From NCBI GenBank assembly GCA_029721515.1, contig CM056556.1:17077598-17141597 (forward strand): a DNA stretch of 64,000 bases, in the 5' to 3' direction. The stretch is from Synanceia verrucosa. Its lineage: Eukaryota; Chordata; Actinopteri; Perciformes; Synanceiidae. The notes under the pieces are model-generated. The model was not told the DNA's origin. It worked only from the letters and a program-made list of their open reading frames with translations, and did no database searches. Below, one piece after another: positions 26,501 to 38,500 of this stretch. The position numbers and the translations under genes were made by a program. The number at the start of each line of letters is the position of its first letter. Position 1 is the first letter of the stretch.

Positions 26501-29500
26501 TGACTGGAATTTGGAGGTTTGGAATTACTTTATGGACTTAATAAATTATGAAATTTGACATACTGACCAGTACATATTGTATAACTGAAGGATTTGACTT
26601 ACAGATGGGGAAAATTGACTGTTTTGTATGTTCCTTGGCTGATTTAAATTACAGTCCTGGTTTGCTTCTGTTTACAAATATTACTCATGTTGGGGAACTT
26701 AATGATCATGAGTCATTATTAACTAATAACATTTCATAACATAACATTTAATAACATTTCACATTTTTCAATTCTGTTGTTTTAACTTTAGATATTTCAT
26801 TATTAGAGATTTGAATTAAATAGATTTCCACCTCACTCACGGAAATAATAGTAATATGAAACTATGTTAGGAAGCCTTCATACCTCCATTTGTGATTTGG
26901 CCTCACATTCCAGCTGCTCCCCACTGTATTTGATTAAACCCCACAATGAACCATTATCAAGAATTGGATTTGACTTGAACATGTGTTATTTCTATTACAA
27001 TTTTAATAGAAAAATGTTCATCCAACACATAAACCATAAAATACTGCAAAATGTCAGACTTTATCATGCAACCATCATCAAATTACACTCAGTTGTAGGC
27101 AGACTTGGGTCGGTACCATTTTATGATTTACCCTACCCTAGACCGCCACCTAGCGGCTATCACAATGCCTTGCCTCCACGAAGATACATTCAATTTGACC
27201 TATTTCATACTGCAGTATATTGATCCTTAATTCTAGAGTTAAAAGTTGATCAAGCAAAATGCTACAGTACTACAAAAAATGTGCTTCTTTCTTCTGATTT
27301 TGTGTGCCTTGTTGTTTTTCCTTAGCCACACTTAAAAAGAAAAATGTGTCATCTTTAACATGTGCTTTGTGTATTTGTGGTTATTTATTACCATAACAAA
27401 AGAAAAATAAACAAGGGGGCAACACTTTGAGAGTCAGAGCCAGGTTTCCAATCATAATGCTAAGCTAAGTTAACCTTCTGTTTTCTCTACGAGACAATGC
27501 ATCTTAAATGATACAAGAGTTTAGTAATTTGTGTAATCCAATCTGCGTTTATTCTAGTAGGGGATTGTAAGGTACTCTGGGCTCCTCCTGGGTAACAAAC
27601 ACCATCACTTTAGCCAGGTATGTGCTGAGTGTGCCATAGCGATGAAGCCTTAGCTCCAGAGACAGCTCAAAGTCCTGTGGTTTGTTGATGAGCTTTGCCA
27701 CTGACATCACGCCACCGGTGGGCACCCGTTCGGTCTTGAAGAAACCCCCCTCGTTGCCAGCGGTGATAACTATCTGGATGTCATCACCGGCCACAGTGTG
27801 GGAGGGGCCCATGCGGAAGATGTTGGTGAAGACGGGGATGTTGGTAGGGAAGGTGAGGTAGTAGTAGGTTATTCTCAGGGGCATGGCCAGGCACTCTTCA
27901 GACTCATGGCAAAGCAAGCGTTCGCATCGACTGCAAAGAAAGAAGGGTGGGGGAGCAGGGGCAGGGCAGGACGGGACGAGACAGAACAAAACAGGCACAG
28001 AGAAAAGAGAAAGAGACCAGGTGTAAATTTGATTTGCCGTGCATGGCATGCAGTGGAAGGAACATCAGTCTCTGCAGCACAGTACTTCACAGGCCAGTCA
28101 TAGTGCCCTCTGTGAGATCATGCAAGAAGTTCTGTCACTGGTGACTGCATAGGTCATACAGAGCATCTACTGTAACTGTGCCAATAAGAAAATATCTATA
28201 TGCATTTCATTACCCTAAAACAACAGAACATGCTATAGCTGAATCTTTTCTGAGGTCATACCAGCATTGAGCATACTGGACATGCACAGCCCTGAATAAC
28301 ATAAAAGTTTAAAAGGCCGCACATAGCTTATGGATGTACCCAGAGCATCAGGCTTGACTGTAAAGAACATGGACCTTGCTCTAAGTGTTTATGTATGTGA
28401 AGTTTTCTGTAAATGTTGTATTATTCATGTTGTTAAATTATTGTATTGAGCACAGAGGATACATTTGAAAGGTGCAAAGGGTAAAAGCTTAGCCACCTGC
28501 TCCAAAGAAATAGGGGACACCATTTCACCTCTACTGGAACTCTACTACAATCAAAATTTACTGTCAATTATTGAAAAAAGAAAAAAAAAGCCAACTACGA
28601 ACTAACAGCAATGCAACAATATGCAAATTCCTACCAAGTATATAAGGCAGGGATGTGAGTCACTTTATCATTTCTACCACTTTAGATTTATTCCAATAAA
28701 CAAATGATCAAAATGCACACAGCGCATGGATGTACTATTGACAATGGGCAAGCTCTACTTCCTACTTCTCTGAATTGAGGGCAGACTAGACGCTACAGTG
28801 ACTCACTATACTTGTAAACATGGTACCTTTAAAGTAGTGCCTGTTACATAATGTGTCTTTTTCAGCAACAAGGTCCACAGATTTGAGATACTCACGTTTC
28901 TCCAACGCGCCGGTAGTTCTTTGGACATTCGAAGGAAAGGCATCTGAATTCTCCCTGTACGTTAAAGCAGCTCTGATTCACTGTGCATGTGTGTGTTCCC
29001 GTCACACATTCATCAATATCTGGAAGCGAAAAAGAAGTAGAAAAATGTGATTTAAAATGTGATTTTCAAATTTATTTACAGGAATTTAAGTAAATAACTA
29101 ATTAATAATGTGCTCCATTATTTTTCCTGCTTTTTAGTAAAACAGTAAATTTGAAAATCCAGAGATAACAAAATAATTATATTTTACAAATTTAGCAATA
29201 CTGTAAGCACTGATTTAAGTGACTTAAGTAAAAACTGCTGATCTACACTCAACCATCTCGAGTTTACAAAGAATGGTTCGAAAAAAAGAAGAAATTTCCA
29301 GTTAAGATTTGTGTTATAACATTCAGATGGTAGGGTCAGAATTTGGTGTAAACAATATGAAAGCATGGATCCATCCTGCCTTGTGTCAACGGTTAATGTT
29401 GCTGGTGGTGGTGGTGTAATGCTGGGGTGTCTCTTAGCGGGTAAACAGGTATCTTGACCATGACAATAAGTTCACAGATCTCAGTACAATAGAGCACTTT

Positions 29501-32500
29501 TGGGATGTGGTGGAATATCATATCATGGATGTGTAGCCGATAAATCTGCAGCAACTGAGTGATGCTATCATGTCAATATGGACCAAAATCTGTGAGGAAT
29601 GTGTCCAACACCTTGTTAAATCTTTGCAACAAAGAGTTAAGTAATTCTGGGCCAACCCAGTGCTAGCAAGGTATTCCTAATGAAGTGGCCGGTGAGGGTG
29701 ACAAGGCTGCACGTGAAGGATATTTTACCCTGGCAGCTGCGCCCATTGGGTGCCAAGGTGTAGCCATTAACCGGGCAGGAGCAGTGGAAGCTGCCAGGGG
29801 TGTTGTGACAGCGATAGGAGCAAATATGACCTCCAGTGGGCAGGGCGCACTCATCTATGTCTAAAAATGTGACCAAGAGATAAAAAACAAGTCAAATCAG
29901 CTAGAACACTCATATTAATAATATACATTTTAACTGCTTATGACTGATCTGTTTCATTGACAATGCTTGCACATAAGCTGACTCTTCATGTTAGCACAGA
30001 GTAGACCTCAAAAACACTGTAGCACCAAAACACTTAACTGAATAAATTACATAGATAGATAGATAGATAGATAGATTGATCGATTGATTGATTGATAGAT
30101 ACTTCATCTCATCGAGAAATACACATTCACATTCAAATCACTTTCTTTGAACATTTTTGGATGTGAAATATATTTTTAAATATTCATGTACTACTCTAAG
30201 TACCTTAAATGGTTCCATTTTACCTTCACAAGTCATGCCATCTATGTCACTGAGCTGGTAGCCACGGCGACAGTAACACTGGTAGGAGCCATACACGTTG
30301 GCACACTCTTGACTGCATGGGCTGCTCTCACATTCATTCAAATCTACGTAAAGAAAAAAAAATATTACACACCATTTTGGATTATATCCTACTAGTGCAC
30401 TATACTAACAGCTGCTTGTAATTATACAGTTGATTTGCATGTGAACAGAATATTGAGAATGATCTGAAATAGACTCGGAAAAAAGCATCGTTTGTGCCTG
30501 GAAGGTGTTCTATCTTCAAAGATGGAGTAAGTTTCTTTGTCTGTTACCTGTTTGTACACGACTAATCTTACATATTGCTGGACCCAGAAGCCTAATATTT
30601 TTGTGAACACCTCTCATGATTGCAGTGCTTTAAGAAATCAGGTTGTTGATTGTTTTATACTGCCATCAGCTGCAGCTGGTGGAGACACAATCAAAACAGT
30701 TTGATGCCATAGCATGTACTGTATGAGAACAGATGTGTTGTCTGCTGCTATTGTTTCAGTCACTGGGAATACACAGTATGTACAGTATACTCTGAGTGCA
30801 TATACGTACTGTATAAGCAGTTACAATGTCATATTTCTCTTACCATCACAACTCCTGCCATCAATGGCTAGCTTGAAACCAGTAGTGCAGCTACATATGT
30901 AGGATCCCAGAATGTTCTCACACTTATGAGCACACAGGCGGCCAGGGTAGTGCCTGCATTCATTAATATCTGAAACACAAAGTTCAAATATGCCATGGGA
31001 AGACACTGAAATTATTGCTAAGAACTAGCAGTAACTATACAGTTTGACATACTGTACTGTACATTTGCATTTATCTACATCATCAAGATCAACCAGCTAC
31101 TTACCCTCACAGGATCGACTGATGCTGTTGAAGATGTAGCCAGTCTCACACTCGCAGCGGTAGGAGCCTATCAGGTTGATACAACCATGACCTGCGCAGA
31201 CCCTTTCGGGGCCCTTACACTCATCAATGTCTTTGAGAGGGATGCAGATAACAGACAGCAGCATGATATGCACCTCATGTAGGTATATTAGATACTTTGT
31301 AATCTAGAAATGGTGAGATTTCAGCCCTACCAACACAGCGTGTGCCCTCTTCATTGAGGTGGTAACCTCGACCGCAGTTAACGGAGTTCCTCTGGCAGAT
31401 GTAGGAGCCAACTGTGTTGATACAGATCTGCCCACGGTGGCATGGGCCTGTCTGGCTAACACATTCATTTATATCTGACAACACAGACACAGATGACAAA
31501 AATCATTAAACTAGGTCTGGTTCATCTTATATAATCGAACATAGTTATTTTAATGTATACTTTGGTCTAAAGGTAGCTATTGACAAAGGCCACAAAGTCA
31601 TTCCAATGGTAGACTTCAGCGAGATCATAAACATCTATTTGCTTACAGTACCTACTCTGTCATATCATCTGTTAGTCAAGTTGAAATCCCTTTCCCGTCA
31701 TTCCCCTGATCATCTGACCACCTATAGCACTCACCAGCTTCCCTGGTTAGTCTGTGTTTTCCAGTTCATATGCACTCTGTCTTAACAGTACTGTCTAGTA
31801 TGCAACCGTCTGGCTTTCCAGGTAAATAATTATGACACATTGCAATTGTTTAGGAATGTTGCTGACCAATGCAGCTGCCAAGGGCATCCTGGATAAAGCC
31901 GACACCGCACTTGACCTTTGGGAGACAACGGAATGACCCTTGGATGTTTTGGCACTCAAATTCCGGGCCACAGTTATGGATGCCCGTCTCACACTCATCA
32001 ATGTCTGGATAAAGAAATCACAAGAAAATGCCATTGAACACACTGCTACTTCCTATGAAAATAAAGACTCAGATACACAATAACACACTGACCTTTACAG
32101 TTGTTGTTGTCAGTGAGCTCATAGCCAGTCCCACAGCTGACCTCTCGTTGGCATCGGAAAGAGCCCTCTGTGTTGATACAACGCTCTCCTGCCCGACAGT
32201 TGCTAGCTCCCAGCAAACACTCGTTGATATCTGAGAGGGTTTGAAAGCACAGATTATTATTATAGTGTTGATCTTTCCAATGATGACATACAATGCTGCA
32301 GTTTTTGTATCAAAAATGCTTTCAATGACACTGAAAGCATTCAAAGTCGAAGATTTGGAGGAGTACCACCTACCCTCACAGCTCTTTCCATCTGGCTTGA
32401 GTTTATAGCCTTTGAAGCAGCTACAAGTGTCATTGCCCACACAGTCATGAGAACATTTCCCTATAAAAATCACACACACAAAATGTTTCCGATCATTGCA

Positions 32501-35500
32501 TTGATTAAATCAGGTCTAAAAAAAACTTAACTGACATATTACATTTTTGTTACAGTATTGAATTTTATACTATACCTTTGCATTGATCACTTAACACAGA
32601 ATTATCTTCATTGTTGATGGTTTGTTCCTTGTTTTGTACTGCATGTGAGAAAAACCTCATGTTAATGTCTTACAGTACATCTTACACATTTATCTTCAGA
32701 AGCAGCATTAAGAACATCAAAACTACTGCTTTTTTCCAGGGCTGCAACTAATTATTATTTACATTGTCAATTAAACTGCCAGTCTTAAGACTGAATATAT
32801 TCTTTGTCTGTTAAACATCAGAAAATAGAGAACGATGGCCAGTAATCATCTGTCTGTGTTCGGGTAAAATCACAGTATTTCCTGCATCATGACAAAGTTG
32901 ACATCATCAGTCCAAAATCCAAAATGCTGCACAACTGATGAATTGGAGCTAAAAAGTAGTTGTGGTTCCGTTGAGCAATCCTTCCCTGAAAGCAATAACC
33001 AAAGAATAATGGCCGTATACATCCTGCAGAGGGCAGTGTGAACTTTTGTTTGACCAGTGGCACTAAAAATGTCTTCATTATCATGCTCCTGAAATATTTT
33101 GAGATATTTAATTTAATTGGGTGAAGGTTTTCCCCTAACACTTTCTGCTTTTTTTCTCCGTTTTGACACAAGCATATTTTTTTTTAGTTTATCCTTGATT
33201 ATTTTTATTCACCTACATTCAGTTTTTGCTGTGGGTGTGGTCTGGTTATCTGGGGCTCCAGCCATACAGCAGGCCCTAGACACCAGTCCACACTGGTAGC
33301 CTACCAACAGGTTGTGGTCACAGGGTAGGCCCTGCTCCTGGTTTGCCTTCCCCAGAAGACAGCAGTCGCAGCACATCTACAGAACACAAACAAAACGACA
33401 ATAACCTTAGATGCTTACTGCAGACTAAAACAGCGAACTATCACTCCACTCAGCTATTTAAAGTACAACAGGGAGGTGAAAAACCAAAACTGATGGTTAG
33501 AAAAAGGAGATTGTATTATGATGTTGTTTGATGTTTGGGTGGATGAAACAGGCTCTTACACTGACAGATATGGAGGATGTGATTCAGACAGGCAACCAAG
33601 CCCTCAATCAACCACACAGACAAAGAAGGTGGTTGATTGAGAAGACGAGTAAACTGATGGATGAAAGGCATTGAGTCAGTGCACAAGATGGACAGACAGA
33701 CAGTGATGAGATGACATCATTCCCTCTGGCTGCAGCATGCTCAATCAATCATGGCAGCCTGGTAATGTCAGTCGAGGAGGGGGATGAAAGGTGCAGAATG
33801 TGGGGGATGGGTGTGTTTGTGTTTGCTCTAAAGGTGAATATGCCTGTGAAATGTAATCATGTGCGGTGGTGATAGCACAACTGAACATATGCCTAAAGCC
33901 TTATAAAAATATCACCCTTCTATCAGTAGTTAACTGTCTCTCTGTCCCTGTTCATGTGTGTGTATGCTACAAAGTTAGCAATTAGCTGCTTCTAATTTTT
34001 ATCCTGAGCAAAGCAAAGCTAAGCTAAAGTGAATCTCTTAAAAGACTTAAATGTGCACAATCCCATGCACAGTTAAGTACACACTACACAGTCGATCAAG
34101 TAAAGACAAGCTGTCCCGCTGACAATTACCTCATCCCTATGCTTTGTGATGTGTTGATTCAAGTTTTAAGATCCTTCATTGTCATTATGTCCAAATTTTG
34201 TAGAGTAAAGGCACACTTAAAAAAAAAAATATTGGGAAAATATAGGTGCACAAATACAAAAAAATGTCTGAAAAGGGCTTGGATGTGAGTCTGCAAAGGA
34301 TTCTAGAGTCAGAGCTGAATTTATAGTCTATCTGACAGCAACAAGCTCCATTCCTCCCTACATGCCTCATCCAGCTCACGGTGCACACAGAAACACACAA
34401 ATGCACACCATCGCTCTCATCAATCATTGCATCCAAACTGGCTGTCCAGCAGAGTGAGGTACTGTACGTTGATTGAGTATGGGGAGATTTTTGGAACGCG
34501 CTGTGATTTCATTTCCTCTTATTCGTCTCTATTTACAGTATTTTCAGGTAGTAAGGCACACGTACACAAACATATGCATGTAAAAACACACCTTTGTGGT
34601 CTTGGTCTCGCAGGTGTTGGTGAATAAAGAATCGCAGGCTCCTTGGTCTTTGGCCATGTTGATACCAGTGGTGCACATGTTGTCCTCAAGTACTGTTACA
34701 CAGCACTGCTCCTGCACTATTCTGTCAGCAAGAAAATAAAAAAAAAAACACAAAACACAGGTGGTGCATTTATGAACTTCTTGGCACAGTGCAACCCTGC
34801 CTTAAACCATCGCCCATTAAAATCAGCCAGAGGCGAGCCTGATGGGGATCTCAGAGTAGTCACACTAAAAATGCATGGATGAGTGGGCAGAGTAACTCCT
34901 CTGTGGATTCCAAGGAAGGAGTTTTGCAACTCTGACTTAAACCCGGTTGAGCAGCACTCACTGAAGCCTTTGGGTTAATCCAACTTTTTTAGTCCCAAGA
35001 TGAATATTTGTCCACCTCCACATGTACTCACTTGCGGTGGGAATTTGGTTTTTGATGGAATTAATCTTGTCATAATACCACTAAAACAAACCACTCCCTT
35101 TATAAGCTTGCTATGACCTGTGAGACTAACAGTTGCTGGTACATACAGTTTGAAAAAATGACATCACCAGGGCAGAATCACAATGTTTCCATAGAAATCA
35201 GAGAGAAACACACTGTTACTGGAAATAATCCAGCCAAGCTTGACCTCTGAGCTTCCTGTGGATTGGGGATCATAATAAATAATAATATTTTTACAAGGTT
35301 TTTCTAAAAACTCAACGACGCTTTACAATTTCCTAAATTTCCTGAACAATTAAAACAGTAAAATAAAAGGGGGGGGGGGGCATAATAAGCAGATAAAAGC
35401 AGGGACATGTTTTTTTGAATGTTGGTGGGTCAGAGTAGTTTCCCACTCTGTCCTCCTAAGATCATACAATGCATGTTCTCTAGAGAGATCAATAAAATAC

Positions 35501-38500
35501 AGTGTGTTAATGTGATGGCTGCTTAAATGTCAAAAGCAACATCTGGAACAAGCACAGCCCTTCCCAGGAGACCACTGTCATCAAAATATCACTTACTTGT
35601 TTTGTCTAACATTTGTAGTCCAATCAGTTAAGAGTGGGTGACCATTTTTGTCTCATCGCAGAAAGAAATCATAAGACGTCACTCCCTCAGCTCTCTTTTC
35701 TCATAACTAGCCTCTTTCTCACCAGAAATCTCTTTCCAAAAAAAAAAAAAAAACTACCACTCTCCCATACTTTGTTTCTCCTTTGGTGTCTGAAGTAATC
35801 ATTCCGATTTCCTGTTATTATCTCTCTCCATCCTCCCCCTATGTCGCATTTCACCTCTAAGGTATTTCCTGGGTTTGGAAACAGCCACCAGCCTCCCAAC
35901 CCCCCCCCCCCCACCTCACCCCATTTCCACACAGCTCCCCCACAAACCTCTGCCCTTCTTCTTTCTTCACCCACACACTATAATTTAGACAAATTTGGGA
36001 TCACTTGGGGTGGCTACGGTAAATGTGTTTGCCATCAGTGTTCACAGCAGCAGATCTTACCAGCTTATTGGGCCTGAACCTGTGGCAGCACACCCTCTAG
36101 GATTACCAGCAGACCTGTTATTATCCCATCATTATTAGTGCTTCCTGCTCTCACGTGAAGTGAATAATGTGCCTGGAGATTTACGGGAGTAAGGTAAAGC
36201 AATCTTTTATTGAGGGCCTGCAGACATGCCATTCATGGTACTTGCCAAATCCCTTGGGGTCAATACTGCAGGAGCTTTTGTGGTGTGGATAAAAGATGCA
36301 AGATTGTGACATGAATCTGAATAAGTCTCTGAACCAACACTCTTAAAACCTTGTAACGATAGCAAAGTAAGTGTAACGCATGCTCACCTGCACGTGGTTG
36401 ACCCAGAGATGAGAGGGAGGGATGCACAATCTTCGTTATCGTTGCCATGCTTCTGGCCATCTTTACAGCAGTCCTCTATGGAGACCTGCTCTGCTCCTAT
36501 CACAAATATTAAAAACAAGGTGTGTTTGCGTGAACAGGTGAAAAGGTGTGTACACATTCACAGTGCAGTGTCTGAGGGACATTTTCATATCGAGCACTGT
36601 CTGGTTTGCCAGTGTGAAGAGACCCCCAGTGACATCACCACTGCAGGATATGGAGAACAGCTGCATCGGCACTCATCACACCTGCCTGCATACTCACAAG
36701 CAGATACCAGCAAAAGTGCAGAGTACTGATTGCCACGAGTTATAATGATCAGATATGAAAACCCAACCTAAATTATTGTTATTGTCCGCAAAGGCAAGTT
36801 GCCTAGCCTTCTCTAAAAGATGGAAAAAAAAACAAATTCAAAATCTGTCTGGCTATTTAAATTGCCTGTAGGTCTTTTTTTTGCCAATGAATGATGGATA
36901 TGTTGTTGCACAAGAAAGGTTTTTTTTTTTTTAACCTGGAGATCAACCAACTCTGTGGTGATCTGGCTGTTTATTAGTCATGTGGATTACAAAGCGTGGA
37001 ATGCCTAAACTCAGTAAACAACTAGCCGTCCCAATCTCATCAAGTACATTTATTTGTCTGTGGTTTTTGTGATCTGCCAAACGTGAAATAGGTTTGGCAG
37101 ATCGGCTCCTTGGACTTTTTATGACTTCAGCTCAGACCACGATAAGTGCGCCTACTTGCTATTAACAATAAATCCCCCAAGACAAAAGGAGGAAAGAACA
37201 AACTTACCGTGAAATAAATATTGTCAACCCGTAATAGAATATGGAGGTGTTGCTGGATAGAGACTGACTTATTGGAAATAGTGATTGTGAAACATATTGA
37301 ACAATTCCATCTGTTTAAGACACAACATCTGACGTGAGCAGTCTGGCAAGAGTCAACAACTTTAGATAATAAGTTAGATTATGTTGGGAGGACAAGTATC
37401 TGGAATAGCAGTCCTCAGTTTTATAGATGTGCTGCTTTCTCCCAGAGGGGCAGGAGGAATTTTATTGTAACCAGTAAATCAAAGACACAAGCACAAGCAG
37501 GAATAGTCATCATCAAATTTTTTTTGCATTCATTAACTTTGAAACAACACAAAATTTCCCTGAATAGTTTGCAGGCTTCAGTCATCCCAGAACTGAGTAA
37601 AGAGAGGACAAAACAAAGAGTAAAAGTTTATTTAAATATACTCATTTCTCCAGTGTTGGCAACAGGGAAACATTGTGACCATTCCTACTACAGAAAAGAT
37701 GATTACGCTGGCAGAAAGGACTGGATATAGACAGAGGATATATTACTATAGGCAGCCACATTAGCTGACTCACTACTGACTTGTGGAAGTCTGGCACATC
37801 CCAGAAACCTCTGGGCAATAAACCTTGTAGCAGCTGGATGAAATGAGATGGCATTTTAAAAGCTTTTCACATGGTCTTACCAAGTAGGCCCTCTCAAAGT
37901 TATGTTCCAATGAGACTAAAACAAAATATTTAGCTTGCAAATGTAGAAATGTGGATATGAATTTGCACTTAGTGCCATTAAAGCCTCAGATGAAGGTGTT
38001 AATGACCAAAAGTCTATTATGTGTATTTGAAAATGACAGTCGGACTAATGCTTGCTCACACTGCTCTGTCACCATAGTAGCTCTCTGCTGATAACTAACT
38101 CTAACCCACAAGACAACACAGAGTCATTCCAACATCACCACTGTCTGCTGCTCTAGAACCCAAATTGAAAGAACAGAAGTGCCTAAACAGTGTGGTGATG
38201 TTTTATCAAAAGAGGCAAACCAGGCACAGACATGCTCCGGCAGCGTAGAGGCAGTCTGCCTCGGCTCTCTGTCTCTTTGATGCATTGTCTGTCTGGAGAG
38301 GTTTGATTTCAATCTTGGATGGCGGTGCTAGTTGAGAAGGCCATTCTGGCAGAGTAGCACATGGCTTGCCTGCGTCTAGACGCCTCATGTAAACAAGGCT
38401 TAATGAGCCCAGTGGTGGAGTTCCTCCCAGGCAGAGTAGTTGGCCTGAGCCAGACAGCTCAACAGCATCACAGGCTGTACCCTGGGCTTTTATTTTCAGT

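Noticed and set aside
27798..28103. 101-codon plus-strand frame
   Set aside because: It is antisense to the fbln1 C exon and its upstream intron; no domain is seen.
33213..33217. Alternative donor for fbln1 exon 4, four bases downstream
   Set aside because: It would put the next exon out of frame and create an early stop, whereas the GTAGGT donor keeps the frame open.
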